The notes: generated from the letters alone by a model not told the origin. A DNA stretch of 64,000 nt from Pseudomonas sp. FeN3W (GCA_030263805.2 CP136010.1:1627001-1691000); one strand, 5' to 3'. Positions 1-9,249 are shown, counted from the first letter of the stretch. Made by a program: numbers and translations.

Positions 1-1
1 G

Positions 2-265
2 CTGCGCGAACTCATGGGTGAATACCAGAAGTCCCTGCGCGACATCATTGCCCTGCTCGATCCGGAGGCCTCTCGCAACAGCAAGAGCCCGCGCGCTGCA
101 AAAGCTCCCGCGACCAGCAAGCGTGCCCGCCGCGTGAAGCAGTACAAAAACCCACACAGCGGTGAAGTGATTGAAACCAAAGGCGGCAATCACAAGACCC
201 TGAAAGAATGGAAAGCCCAGTGGGGCTCCGACACCGTTGAAAGCTGGGCCACCCTTCTCGGCTAA
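2..265 (+). CDS. mvaT: MvaT-type H-NS-like nucleoid protein, 3' part only
   Basis: The window opens inside this gene: the frame is already open at base 2 (Leu-Arg-Glu-Leu before the first Met), so the N-terminal oligomerisation coiled coil lies outside. The visible 87 residues hold the end of the coiled coil, a basic Ala/Lys/Arg-rich linker and the C-terminal DNA-binding domain with the hallmark run KGGNHKTLKEWKAQWG and the ending ESWATLLG. MvaT/MvaU proteins replace H-NS in pseudomonads and silence AT-rich, often foreign, DNA. The full family length is about 120-125 residues. The convergent sbcB neighbour matches the mvaT-sbcB order known in P. aeruginosa, favouring MvaT over MvaU. Confidence 0.93.
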   Translation: MRELMGEYQKSLRDIIALLDPEASRNSKSPRAAKAPATSKRARRVKQYKNPHSGEVIETKGGNHKTLKEWKAQWGSDTVESWATLLG

Positions 266-285
266 GCGGCTACGGTTTTATAACG

Positions 286-335
286 AACGCCGTTTCTCGA
301 CATTAATCATTGATGTCGGGAAACGGCGTTTTTAT
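286..335 (+). terminator. Rho-independent terminator of mvaT
   Basis: An 18-nt arm (286-303, AACGCCGTTTCTCGACAT) pairs with 313-330 with only one G-U wobble, leaves a 9-nt loop and is followed by a T-rich stretch (329-337). It lies just after the mvaT stop and before the convergent sbcB end. Confidence 0.93.
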
Positions 336-402
336 TTGTGCTGCACTCTTCCTCCCCAGCGCGAGTCAGGCGTAGCGCGCAAACATACGCCCTCCCGAAG
401 CG

Positions 403-1839
403 TTAATTGCTCAAACGGTAACGCTCACGCAACCCCTGACCGTGCTCGCGCCATTGCTGCAACAGTTGGCGTTGCGCCGGTGTTGCACCGACCATGAATT
501 GCTCGATATCCAACTCGAACTGCGCAAGCGTGTTGGGAGCGCCATATGCCCCATCGCTCAACCGCTGTTGGCAGAACTGACGCCATTGCGCTTGCTCGTC
601 GACGGATAGCGCTTCGGGAAAGTTGCGCGCGCGATAACGAAATAGCAGCTCCTCGAGGCGGGCATCATCGAATCGAAACGGCTGTTTCGCCAGCTCCGCA
701 GGTGACAGGCTACGGACCTGGTCGCATAGCCGCCGGTCCCGCTCCCCGAGAAAACCATCATATAGCTGCTGCTCCGGATCATCGGTGCCGGCGAAGCGCT
801 CTTCGCGATAGATGTCTTCGAGCTTGGTGCTCCAGATCTGCCGCTGTTCTCGAAGCATTGCCGCACGTTCATGACAGAGCGACATATCCAGAGCAAGGCG
901 CTGGATGTCTTCGGCGCGCAATACCTTGAGCGGCGCCACCACGGGACACTTGTTGACGTGCACCAGTTTCAAGGGCACCGGCAACTCGCCATCGGCGAGC
1001 TGGTCACGTCGGGTATACAGGCGCTGGCGCAGCGTTTCAGCCGTTTCCTGCAAGAGCGGCTCCGGTCCCGCCTGCAGATCGCAGACGATCAGCGCGTTGC
1101 GATTGCGCGGGTGCCAGCCCAGCGGCAGGACTACAGAGAGAAAATGCCGTGCAGCGGAGAAGCGGCCGGACACGTGCACCATGGGCTCCAGCAACCGGAT
1201 CTGCTCAAGCACCGCCTGCTTGCGGCGCAGGTTGTAGAGATAGTCGTACAGCCGCGGCTGGCGATCACGAATGAGTCTGGCCAGGGCGATGGTCGCCCGC
1301 ACATCGGATAGCGCGTCGTGCGCGTTCAGATGTTCCAGCCCATTGGCCACGCTCAGCCGCTCGAGTTTGAGCGTCACCCGTCCCTCTTCTTCAGGCCAGA
1401 TCAGGCCTTCCGGCCGCAGAGCATAGGCGGTGCGTATCAGATCGATCAGGTCCCAGCGGCTGTTGCCGCCCTGCCATTCACGGGCGTAAGGATCGTAGAA
1501 GTTGCGGTACAGGCTGTAGCGCGTCACTTCGTCGTCGAATCGCAGGCTGTTGTAACCGGCGCCGCAGGTGCCAGGCATCGACAGCTGTTGGTGCAGACGA
1601 TGAATGAACTCGGCCTCGCACACGCCCCTCTGCTCGAGGGTCGCCGGGGTGATTCCAGTGACCAGGCAGGCCGCCGGATGCGGAAGGATATCGTCCGAGG
1701 GGCGGCAATAGATGTTCAGTGGCTCGCCGATTTCCTCGAGCGCCTCGTTGGTGCGGATACCCGCCACCTGCAACGGACGGTCGCGGCTGGGCGAGATCCC
1801 TGTGGTTTCGAAGTCGTACCAGAAGATGCTTGAATTCAC
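403..1839 (-). CDS. sbcB: Exodeoxyribonuclease I
   Basis: Single-strand-specific 3'-5' exonuclease that acts in recombination and mismatch repair. It is 478 residues, the usual length. The N-terminal DEDDh nuclease domain is complete: D9 and E11 in YDFETTG, the FDDEVTRYSLYRNFYDPY block near residue 105, and HDALSDV near 175 carrying the catalytic His and last Asp. The rest fits the SH3-like and helical exonuclease-C domains. The start is GTG at 1839, preceded by AAGGA at good spacing; no ATG fits better. It converges on mvaT and is divergent from the RDD gene. Confidence 0.96.
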   Translation of the reverse strand: MNSSIFWYDFETTGISPSRDRPLQVAGIRTNEALEEIGEPLNIYCRPSDDILPHPAACLVTGITPATLEQRGVCEAEFIHRLHQQLSMPGTCGAGYNSLRFDDEVTRYSLYRNFYDPYAREWQGGNSRWDLIDLIRTAYALRPEGLIWPEEEGRVTLKLERLSVANGLEHLNAHDALSDVRATIALARLIRDRQPRLYDYLYNLRRKQAVLEQIRLLEPMVHVSGRFSAARHFLSVVLPLGWHPRNRNALIVCDLQAGPEPLLQETAETLRQRLYTRRDQLADGELPVPLKLVHVNKCPVVAPLKVLRAEDIQRLALDMSLCHERAAMLREQRQIWSTKLEDIYREERFAGTDDPEQQLYDGFLGERDRRLCDQVRSLSPAELAKQPFRFDDARLEELLFRYRARNFPEALSVDEQAQWRQFCQQRLSDGAYGAPNTLAQFELDIEQFMVGATPAQRQLLQQWREHGQGLRERYRLSN

Positions 1840-2081
1840 GGGAGAGTCCTTCTCGATCAGCGCGGCAGTCTATCAGCCAGGGCGGCACATCGCCGCGTGC
1901 GTGCAGCCGATCTACCTGCGCGGCTTTTGGGTATGCGAACGACATCCTGCAAAGAAGCAGGCACTTCGCCATAATCACACCCCATCGGCTCGCCCACCTC
2001 CCACAGGGAGATTCAGGCGCATTGCCGCAGCGGGACTTGCCGCATAGCATCGACCTTTGCCTGCCTCAGACGACTTTACCC

Positions 2082-2789
2082 TTGTTTTCAGCTCTCGACC
2101 GACCATCGCTGCTCGACAATAGCCATCGCGTGGAGACACCCGAGGGCATCGATCTGCTCCTGCGTCCGGCTGGCCTCGTACCCCGCGCATTGGCCTTTGC
2201 CATCGACCTGGCGATCCGTGCCGCCATCCTGCTGACCCTCTTCATCATCCTGGGGATGCTGGGCAATTTCGGCATCGGTCTTGGAACGCTGCTGCTGTTC
2301 CTCGTGCAGTGGTGGTACATGGTGCTCTTCGAAGTACTGAATCAGGGACGCACGCCAGGCAAGCGCTGGCTGGGCCTGCGTGTGGTGCATGACGATGGCA
2401 CGCCGGTCGGCTGGACCTCCTCGCTGACGCGTAACCTGCTGCGCTTCGTCGACATGCTGCCGTTCGGCTATTTTCTCGGCGCACTCAGCTGCCTGGGCCA
2501 CCCTGCCTTCAAGCGTCTCGGCGATCTCGCCGCAGGGACGCTGGTGGTCTACCGAGAAAGACCGCAAGCGCGCCCGACGCTGCCGGAGGTGGAAGCTGCC
2601 AAAGCGCCTTTTGCGTTAAGTCTCGACGAACAACGCGCGCTTATTGCCTTCTCCGAGCGTCATGCCAGTCTTTCTGCCGAGCGGCGTCTGGAGCTGGCTT
2701 CGATCCTTGCCGAACCGCTGGCGGTTACCGACAAGTACGCCGAGGCAAAAATCCATGGCATCGCCCGCTCACTGGTAGGCGCGCCATGA
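2082..2789 (+). CDS. RDD-family membrane protein, first gene of the MoxR cluster
   Basis: Small integral membrane protein of the RDD family. The core starts at VETPEGIDL, followed by hydrophobic segments RALAFAIDLAIRAAILL, LLLFLVQWWYMVLFEVL and FVDMLPFGYFLGALS, with conserved Arg and Asp residues in the first segment and the QGRTPGKRWLGL signature. The C-terminal about 70 residues are soluble. The biochemical role is unknown; RDD proteins are suggested to transport or scaffold. The start is uncertain: no ATG is close. TTG 2082 gives 235 residues and is chosen because homologues have a short N-terminal lead; GTG 2130 and TTG 2022 (with GGGAG 11 bases upstream) are alternatives. The stop overlaps the next start as ATGA. 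Confidence 0.85.
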   Translation: MFSALDRPSLLDNSHRVETPEGIDLLLRPAGLVPRALAFAIDLAIRAAILLTLFIILGMLGNFGIGLGTLLLFLVQWWYMVLFEVLNQGRTPGKRWLGLRVVHDDGTPVGWTSSLTRNLLRFVDMLPFGYFLGALSCLGHPAFKRLGDLAAGTLVVYRERPQARPTLPEVEAAKAPFALSLDEQRALIAFSERHASLSAERRLELASILAEPLAVTDKYAEAKIHGIARSLVGAP

Positions 2790-3766
2790 AGCAGGCCACC
2801 TTCGAACGCCAGCATCAGGCCGACTGGCACGACTTCATCAGCCAGCTGGACGCGCTGGAGCGCGGCAAGCCGAGCCCCAATCAGGCCAGCGACTTCCCCG
2901 CTGCCTACCGCCGTCTCTGCCAGCACCTGGCGCTGGCCGAATCTCGCGGCTACAGCAGCCAACTGATCGATCAGTTGCGCCAGCTCGCCCTGCGCGGCCA
3001 TCAGCAGTTCTATCGGCACCGCAGTCCATTGCTGGGGCGACTGCTCGGATTCGTCACTGGCGGCTTCGCCCGCGCGGTCCGTGAGCAGTGGCGTTACGTA
3101 CTGGCCGCGAGTCTGCTCTTTTACGGCAGCCTGATCGGCATGGCCGCCCTGGTCTTCGTCTTCCCCGAGCTGGTCTTCAGCATCCTGCCGCCGGACCAGG
3201 TCGCACAGATGGAACAGATGTACGATCCGGACGCCAGCCGTCTGGGTCGCTTCGCCGAGCGGGGCTCGGGCGACGACTGGCTGATGTTCGGCTATTACGT
3301 GATGAACAATATCGGCATCGCATTCCAGACATTCGCCAGCGGGCTGCTGTTCGGCCTGGGTACGTTGTTCTTCCTGCTATTCAATGGCCTGACGATCGGT
3401 GCCGTCGCGGGCCACCTGAGCGCCATCGGCTACCACCAGCCGTTCTGGTCGTTTGTCATCGGCCATGGCGCGTTCGAGCTGACCGCCATCACCCTTGCCG
3501 GCGCCGCGGGGCTGCAGCTCGGCGTAGCGCTGCTGGCACCGGGGCGCCTGCCCCGCGCGGAGGCACTGCGTCAGGCGGCCAAGCGAGGCATTCAGCTGGT
3601 CTGCGGGGCCACCTTGTTCCTGCTCATCGCCGCCTTTGTCGAGGCCTACTGGTCATCCATGACCCTGACCTCCCCCCTGATCAAGTACATCGTCGGCGCG
3701 CTGCTCTGGCTGATCGTGGCCGCTTACTTCGCTTTCGCCGGGAGGGCGCAGCATGCAGCTGAGTGA
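2786..3766 (+). CDS. SpoIIM/DUF95-family membrane protein
   Basis: Protein of 326 residues related to stage II sporulation protein M (DUF95). About 100 soluble, helical residues come first, then some five or six transmembrane segments (such as YVLAASLLFYGSLIGMAALV, LLFGLGTLFFLLFNGLTIG and IKYIVGALLWLIVAAYFAF). The blocks MNNIGIAFQTFASGLLFG and GHGAFELTAI are typical of the family. In non-sporulating bacteria it travels with RDD, DUF4129, MoxR and DUF58 genes, as here. It overlaps the RDD gene by 4 nt and the next gene by 14 nt, so the cluster is probably translationally coupled. Molecular function unknown. Confidence 0.9.
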   Translation: MKQATFERQHQADWHDFISQLDALERGKPSPNQASDFPAAYRRLCQHLALAESRGYSSQLIDQLRQLALRGHQQFYRHRSPLLGRLLGFVTGGFARAVREQWRYVLAASLLFYGSLIGMAALVFVFPELVFSILPPDQVAQMEQMYDPDASRLGRFAERGSGDDWLMFGYYVMNNIGIAFQTFASGLLFGLGTLFFLLFNGLTIGAVAGHLSAIGYHQPFWSFVIGHGAFELTAITLAGAAGLQLGVALLAPGRLPRAEALRQAAKRGIQLVCGATLFLLIAAFVEAYWSSMTLTSPLIKYIVGALLWLIVAAYFAFAGRAQHAAE

Positions 3767-5303
3767 TGCCAGCGTCTCGATCCGCCCGCGCAGTCCATGG
3801 GAAGCGCTGGACCTCGGCACCCTGCTCGCCAGGCGCCACGCCAAGCTGCTGATGACGACCTGGGCGGCCGTGACGCTGCCGCTTTTCGGCCTGATCAGTC
3901 TGCTGCTGTGGCAGCACCCAAGTCTGGCGTTGCTGCTGTTCTGGTGGCTCAAGCCCCTGTACGAGCGCTTGCCGCTGCACATCCTGTCCAAAGCACTGTT
4001 CGGTGAAGCACCGGGCTTTCGAGAGAGCCTGCGGGCCTTCCCCGGCCTGCTGCGGCCACAGCTGTTGGCCAGTCTCACCTGGCGTCGCCTGAGCACGACG
4101 CGCAGCTTCGACCTGCCAGTGCAGCAACTCGAGGGGCTCGACGGCAAGGCTCGCAAGCAACGCCTGCTCACGCTCGGTTTGCGCAGCGGCCGCGCGCCCA
4201 GCTGGCTGACCGTGGTCGGCGTGCATCTGGAAGGCGCGCTCTGGCTCGGGCTGCTCGGTCTGCTGTATTTCCTCCTGCCGGCGCAGCTGGTACAGCGCTG
4301 GAACTGGGAGGATCTGCTCGGGCTGAGCGCCGAATGGCTCTGGCTGGAACACCTGTCCAATCTGCTCTATGCGCTGGTGCTCATCGTCTGGGAGCCTATC
4401 TATGTCGCCTGCGGCTTCAGCCTCTATCTCAACCGACGCACTCATCTGGAGGCCTGGGATATAGAGCTGGCCTTCCGTCGACTGCGACAGCGCCTGCTCA
4501 GCGCTGCGCCAGCGTTGCTGCTTGCCTGTGGCCTGTTGTTCTGGCCGGCCGCGCACGATGCCTGGGCCGCGGCACCATCGGCCGACACAGCGCAGCAGGG
4601 CCCGGAAAGCGAGCGCCTGCTGAATCAGCCCCTGACCAGCGAGACGGCCCGCGAACGAATCGACGCGCAGCTCGACCAGCCGCCTTTCCAGCACCGGGAG
4701 ACGGTCACCCGCTGGCGCTTCGGTGCGCAAGACAGCCCGCAGGAACCCGGTGCCCTGGCACGCCTGCTCGAACGCCTGCTGCAGGGTGGCTCGCTGTGGC
4801 AAAGCCTGGAAAGTTTGGCGCAGGCACTCGAAGTTCTGCTCTGGACCGCGCTGGCACTGCTGATCGCGCTTCTGCTGTGGCGCTACCGCGACTGGCTGCA
4901 GACTTTCGGCAGCCGCATACAGCTGCCGACCAGGCGCCGCCAACCTGCACCCACACAGCTGTTCGGCCTCGACGTCGCGCCCGAAAGCCTGCCAAACGAC
5001 GTTGCCAGCGAGGCCGAACGACTCTGGCAGCAGGATCCGCGTGCAGCTCTGGCAATGCTCTATCGCGGTTTGCTCAGCCGCCTGCTGCACGATTTCCAGC
5101 TGCCGTTGAAGGCCGCGCATACCGAGGGCGAGGTGCTGCTGCGCGTGCGTCAGCTTCAGCGCGAACCGCTATCGCACTTTGCCGAGCAGCTTACGCAGCA
5201 TTGGCAGCGCCAGGCCTACGGGCATCTGAGCGCCGAAGACGTGGTCCGTGACGAACTGTGTGCCGGCTGGCGCGCGCTGTTCGCCGAGGACTCGAGGCCA
5301 TGA
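3753..5303 (+). CDS. DUF4129-domain membrane protein of the MoxR cluster
   Basis: Protein of 516 residues with several membrane segments in the N-terminal half (LLMTTWAAVTLPLFGLISLLL, LALLLFWWLKPLY, WLGLLGLLYFLL, ALVLIVWEPIYVACGFSLYL and an LLLACGLLFWPA segment near 255), a periplasmic-looking acidic stretch, a further membrane span (LLWTALALLIALLLW near 370), and a C-terminal DUF4129 domain with the pattern AALAMLYRGLLSRL near 430, then HTEGEVLLRV. In some bacteria DUF4129 domains are fused to transglutaminase-like domains; none is visible here. It overlaps both neighbours (14 nt and 4 nt). Role inferred only from context. Confidence 0.88.
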   Translation: MQLSDASVSIRPRSPWEALDLGTLLARRHAKLLMTTWAAVTLPLFGLISLLLWQHPSLALLLFWWLKPLYERLPLHILSKALFGEAPGFRESLRAFPGLLRPQLLASLTWRRLSTTRSFDLPVQQLEGLDGKARKQRLLTLGLRSGRAPSWLTVVGVHLEGALWLGLLGLLYFLLPAQLVQRWNWEDLLGLSAEWLWLEHLSNLLYALVLIVWEPIYVACGFSLYLNRRTHLEAWDIELAFRRLRQRLLSAAPALLLACGLLFWPAAHDAWAAAPSADTAQQGPESERLLNQPLTSETARERIDAQLDQPPFQHRETVTRWRFGAQDSPQEPGALARLLERLLQGGSLWQSLESLAQALEVLLWTALALLIALLLWRYRDWLQTFGSRIQLPTRRRQPAPTQLFGLDVAPESLPNDVASEAERLWQQDPRAALAMLYRGLLSRLLHDFQLPLKAAHTEGEVLLRVRQLQREPLSHFAEQLTQHWQRQAYGHLSAEDVVRDELCAGWRALFAEDSRP

Positions 5304-6472
5304 ACCGGCTTCGCCCTCGCCTGCTCGCCGCAGCCGCCGTTGTGCTGTTCGGCCTGCTGGCCATCTGGTTGGCCGGCAAGCTGCAACCCTATGAAGACGT
5401 CGTCGAGCACGGCCCGACCCCGGAGGCGCGCAGCAACACCTATCTGGCCGCCGAACTGTTCCTGCGCGACCTCGGCCTGCAGGTCGCGCATCAGGAAGGC
5501 ATCGCCGGACTTGAGACCTTGCCTACCACTGGCCAGACGCTGCTCCTGCTCGGTGACCGCGGCAACCTGACCCCGCGGCAGACCGAGCGCCTGCTGGGCT
5601 GGGCAGCCGCCGGCGGCCATCTGGTCGTGGTCGCAGAGCGGCTGTGGGATGAAGAGACCGGCAAAAGCGGCGACCTGCTGTTCGACCGGCTCAATCTGCA
5701 GCAGTACGCAGCTGACGATCTGGACGATGATGCGCAGACACCGCAGTCATCCACAGCCGAGCAGCATCCGCAGCTGACCAAGCTGTATCTGGAGAATGAA
5801 AGCGCGCCGGCCTATCTGGCCTTCGATACCGACTTTCATCTCTACGATGCCGACAATCGCGCCCACGCCTGGGCCAACAGCGCAGGCGCCACGCACATGC
5901 TGCAATTGCAGCACGGTGACGGGCTGATCACTGCCCTGACCGACAGCTGGATCTGGCAGAACCGCAACATCGACCAGTACGACCATGCCTGGCTGCTCTG
6001 GTATCTGAGCCAGGACAGCGCGGTGACCCTGGTGCACCGCAGCGAGCACGACGGCCTGCTCGCACAACTGCGCCGCCATTTCCCCGAACTCCTCACCGTG
6101 CTGGGTCTGCTCGTGGCACTCGCGCTCTGGCATGCCGGGCAACGCTTCGGCCCACTGCAGGCTCCGCTCAACCCGGCACGTCGCCGGTTGCAGGAGCACC
6201 TGCGTGGTTCGGCGGAGTTTCTGTTGCGCCATGGCCGCCAGCACAGTCTGCTGCAGCCGCTGCAACAGGATATCCGGCGCCGAGCGGGGCAACGTCATCC
6301 GGGCTTCGAGCAGCTTCCGCCGAGTGCCCAGCTGCCACTGCTCGCCCGTCTCTCCAGCCTGCCAATCGCCCGCATCGAGCTGGCCATGCGCCCACTGCCG
6401 CAGCAACGTCTGTCGGCCACCGAATTCACCCGACAGGTCGCCCACCTGCAAACCCTCAGGAACGCGCTATGA
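5300..6472 (+). CDS. DUF4350-domain membrane protein of the MoxR cluster
   Basis: Starting at the ATG overlapping the previous stop (ATGA), the protein has 390 residues. It has an N-terminal membrane anchor (residues about 4-22), a periplasmic DUF4350-like domain with a Rossmann-type pattern (LLLLGDRGNLTPRQTERLLGW and GGHLVVVAERLW around residues 75-115), then a second membrane segment (LLTVLGLLVALALW near 260) and a cytoplasmic helical tail with Arg/Gln-rich repeats. Two spans put the middle domain outside and the tail inside, next to the soluble MoxR ATPase encoded next. Catalytic activity is unknown. An upstream in-frame start at 5258 would lie inside the previous gene and is less likely. 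Confidence 0.87.
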   Translation: MNRLRPRLLAAAAVVLFGLLAIWLAGKLQPYEDVVEHGPTPEARSNTYLAAELFLRDLGLQVAHQEGIAGLETLPTTGQTLLLLGDRGNLTPRQTERLLGWAAAGGHLVVVAERLWDEETGKSGDLLFDRLNLQQYAADDLDDDAQTPQSSTAEQHPQLTKLYLENESAPAYLAFDTDFHLYDADNRAHAWANSAGATHMLQLQHGDGLITALTDSWIWQNRNIDQYDHAWLLWYLSQDSAVTLVHRSEHDGLLAQLRRHFPELLTVLGLLVALALWHAGQRFGPLQAPLNPARRRLQEHLRGSAEFLLRHGRQHSLLQPLQQDIRRRAGQRHPGFEQLPPSAQLPLLARLSSLPIARIELAMRPLPQQRLSATEFTRQVAHLQTLRNAL

Positions 6473-7482
6473 GCGAACACACCCCAGAATCCGACAACCC
6501 TGCTCCGGCCACCAACCCGGTAAGCCAGCGCCTGCGAGCCAGCCAGCTCGCCCAGGCGCTGCGTGACGAGTTGCACAAGGCGGTGATCGGCCAGGACGAA
6601 GTCATCGATGGCGTTCTTACCGCGCTGATCGCTGGCGGCCATGTGCTGATCGAAGGCGTGCCGGGGCTGGGCAAGACACTGCTGGTACGGGCGCTGGCAC
6701 GCTGCTTCGGCGGCGAGTTCTCGCGCATCCAGTTCACCCCCGACCTGATGCCCAGCGACGTTACCGGCCATGCCGTCTACGACATGCAGAGCGAGCAGTT
6801 CAAGCTGCGCAAGGGCCCGGTGTTCACCAACCTTCTGCTGGCCGACGAAATCAACCGTGCACCAGCCAAAACCCAGGCCGCGCTGCTCGAGGTGATGCAG
6901 GAGCGTCAGGTCACCCTGGAAGGCAAGGCCCTGGCGGTTCCGCAACCATTTCTGGTCATGGCCACGCAGAACCCCATCGAACAGGAAGGCACCTACCCCC
7001 TGCCGGAAGCCGAGCTCGACCGCTTCATGCTGATGTTGCGCATGGATTACCCGCAGGCGAACGAAGAACTGGAGCTGGTACGCCAGGTCACCCGCTCGGC
7101 ACGCGCCGACATGCTCGACGTCAGCGCCTTACGCCAGCTGGTACAGGCCCGCGATGTGCTGGCCCTGCAGAAGATTGCCAGCGAACTGCCACTGGACGAT
7201 CAGGTACTGGACTATGCCGTGCGCCTCGCCCGCACCACTCGCAGCTGGCCAGGGCTGGCGCTGGGTGCCGGCCCCCGCGCATCGATCGCGCTGGTTCGTG
7301 GTGGTCGCGCCAAAGCGCTGCTGCGTGGCGGCGAGTTCGTCACGCCTGACGACATCAAGGGTTGCGCGCTGGCGGTACTGCGTCACCGGGTGCGCCTGTC
7401 GGCAGAACTGGACATCGAAGGACTGTCGGTGGACCAGGTGCTGCAGCAGCTACTCGATCAGGTCGCGGCGCCACGCGCATGA
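6469..7482 (+). CDS. MoxR-family AAA+ ATPase
   Basis: Cytoplasmic AAA+ ATPase of 337 residues. Walker A GVPGLGKT is at residues 63-70, Walker B LLLADEIN at 122-129, the sensor block MATQNPIEQEGTYPLPEAELDRF near 164-187, and a C-terminal AAA lid. MoxR ATPases are thought to work as chaperones that mature or insert cofactors or metals into partner complexes, usually with von Willebrand-type partner proteins. The gene sits between the DUF4350 membrane protein and the DUF58 protein with 4-nt ATGA overlaps on both sides, so all are probably made from one mRNA in fixed ratio. Confidence 0.96.
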   Translation: MSEHTPESDNPAPATNPVSQRLRASQLAQALRDELHKAVIGQDEVIDGVLTALIAGGHVLIEGVPGLGKTLLVRALARCFGGEFSRIQFTPDLMPSDVTGHAVYDMQSEQFKLRKGPVFTNLLLADEINRAPAKTQAALLEVMQERQVTLEGKALAVPQPFLVMATQNPIEQEGTYPLPEAELDRFMLMLRMDYPQANEELELVRQVTRSARADMLDVSALRQLVQARDVLALQKIASELPLDDQVLDYAVRLARTTRSWPGLALGAGPRASIALVRGGRAKALLRGGEFVTPDDIKGCALAVLRHRVRLSAELDIEGLSVDQVLQQLLDQVAAPRA

Positions 7483-8807
7483 CGCCATCCCGTCGCCTGC
7501 TCGTTGCGCTGGCTGCGCTGGCGCTCGCGGCCATTCCTCTTGGCGTTCTTGCCGCGTTCGGCGTCGAAGCCGGGCACTGGCGGTCCGCCTGGTGGGGCCT
7601 GTTGCTGGCGCTGGGTATGGTGACATCGCTCGACGCCTTCGCCTTGAGGCGACTGCCGTCGCCTGCGCTGCAACGCAGCCTGTCGGGCAATCTGCCACTG
7701 GGCCACTGGAGCAGCGTGCAACTGCTGGTGCGCAACGAACATTCCCGCACCATCGAGCTGGAGCTGTTCGACCAGGTGCCTGAGGGCATGAGCTTCGAAC
7801 AGCTGCCGCAACGCATGCGCCTGCAGCCCGCCGAGCATTGCCAACTCGACTACCGCCTGCGCCCGACCCGCCGCGGCCAGTTCTTCTTCCAGCACTGCGA
7901 CCTTCGCCTGGCCAGTCCGTTGGGCCTCTGGCGCAGCAAACGCCAGCTGGAGCTTGCCGGGGAGACGCGGGTGTATCCCGACTTCGCTCGATTGCACGGA
8001 GCCAGCCTGCAGGCGATCGACGTCTGGTTGAATCGCCTCGGCGTCCGCCAGCAACCGCGCCGCGGGCTGGGGCTGGAGTTTCACCAGCTACGCGAGTTCC
8101 GCGAAGGCGATACCCTGCGGCAGATCGACTGGAAAGCCACCGCGCGGGCACGCATGCCGATTGCCCGCGAATATCAGGACGAACGCGACCAGCAGATCGT
8201 ACTGATGCTCGACTGCGGTCGGCGTATGCGCAGCCAGGACGCCGAACTCACGCACTTCGATCATGCACTGAACGCTGCCCTGCTGCTGGCCTATGCCGCA
8301 TTGCGCCAGGGCGATGCCGTGGGCGCCTGCACCTTCGCCGGCGAACAGCCGCGTCACGTCACGCCGGCCAAGGGCCAACAGCAACTTCAGGTGTTGCTGA
8401 ACGGCCTTTACGACCTGCAGCCCACCCTGCAGCCCGCCGACTACGGCGCCGCGGTCGATCGGTTGCTGGCCCGGCAACAGCGCCAGGCACTGGTCATCGT
8501 GCTGAGCAACCTGCGCGACGAGGACGATGCCGAACTGCATGGGGCGCTGCAGCGGCTCTCACGCAGACATCGGGTGTTGTTGGTGAGCCTGCGTGAAGAA
8601 GTGCTGGACCAACTGCGCCTGCGGCCGGTGCAAAGCCTGGACGACGCACTCGACTACTGCGGCGCCCAGGACTACCTGAACGCCCGCCTCGCGCTGCACA
8701 AGCGCCTGGCGGCACATGGCGTGCCGGTGCTCGACGTCCAGCCTTGCGATCTGGGGCCGGCACTTATCGGGCGTTATCTGGCGTGGAAGAAAACCGGGAC
8801 GCTGTGA
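7479..8807 (+). CDS. DUF58 (von Willebrand A-like) protein, partner of MoxR
   Basis: Protein of 442 residues, starting at the ATG overlapping the moxR stop. Two N-terminal membrane helices (residues about 6-45) are followed by a beta-rich region and the DUF58 signature (LGLEFHQLREFREGDTLRQI and WKATARA around residues 195-225). Next comes a VWA-like fold whose metal site is reduced to LDCGRRM near 242 instead of DxSxS. DUF58 proteins are standard partners of MoxR ATPases. It is the last gene of the cluster: only 13 bp separate its stop from the convergent PilZ gene. Confidence 0.92.
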   Translation: MTPSRRLLVALAALALAAIPLGVLAAFGVEAGHWRSAWWGLLLALGMVTSLDAFALRRLPSPALQRSLSGNLPLGHWSSVQLLVRNEHSRTIELELFDQVPEGMSFEQLPQRMRLQPAEHCQLDYRLRPTRRGQFFFQHCDLRLASPLGLWRSKRQLELAGETRVYPDFARLHGASLQAIDVWLNRLGVRQQPRRGLGLEFHQLREFREGDTLRQIDWKATARARMPIAREYQDERDQQIVLMLDCGRRMRSQDAELTHFDHALNAALLLAYAALRQGDAVGACTFAGEQPRHVTPAKGQQQLQVLLNGLYDLQPTLQPADYGAAVDRLLARQQRQALVIVLSNLRDEDDAELHGALQRLSRRHRVLLVSLREEVLDQLRLRPVQSLDDALDYCGAQDYLNARLALHKRLAAHGVPVLDVQPCDLGPALIGRYLAWKKTGTL

Positions 8808-8820
8808 GCGCGAGCGCGGC

Positions 8821-9249
8821 TCACAGGCCGTGGCAGCAATCCTTGTCGGTGAATCGATCCGATGCCGGGCTGGCATGATGCGCCAGTGGGATGTGCAACA
8901 TCGGCTGGAAACTGAAGTAGTGATGCAGGGCAGCGATCATCTCGCGGATATCCCCGGGCGGGTCGATCAGAGAAAAGCCGGTGTCGTAGCTGCCCGGTGT
9001 CACATCCTCGCTTGACCACAGACTGAACGCGCTGAAATCCACCTGCCGCAGTTGACCGCTCTGCCCCGGAATCTTCAGGCGCATCTCGAAGCGCACACCG
9101 AGCATCATCGGATAGGGGCTGATCAACATCAGCCCGCCCTCGGACAGGTTGCCGATAAAGCCCAGTGGCTTCTCGGTGAACCGATTGAATACGTTGAGGT
9201 AGTACGGCAACTGATGCCGCTGGATACGACGCTGGTTCGCCATGTTCAT
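8821..9249 (-). CDS. PilZ-domain cyclic-di-GMP receptor
   Basis: Stand-alone PilZ protein of 142 residues. Both parts of the cyclic-di-GMP site are visible: RxxxR at residues 7-11 (RRIQR) and NxSxxG as NLSEGG about 25 residues later. The beta-barrel continues to a His-rich C-terminal tail. It likely binds cyclic-di-GMP and acts on an unknown partner in the cytoplasm. It could be co-transcribed with the two envelope genes upstream on the same strand (49-nt gap). The start may be the first or the second Met (residue 3). Confidence 0.93.
   Translation of the reverse strand: MNMANQRRIQRHQLPYYLNVFNRFTEKPLGFIGNLSEGGLMLISPYPMMLGVRFEMRLKIPGQSGQLRQVDFSAFSLWSSEDVTPGSYDTGFSLIDPPGDIREMIAALHHYFSFQPMLHIPLAHHASPASDRFTDKDCCHGL

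Noticed and set aside
1719..2081. Extension of the RDD frame upstream into the sbcB region
   Set aside because: The extra residues are Arg/Ser/Pro-rich without family similarity and overlap the sbcB start; a TTG or GTG start further in is more likely.
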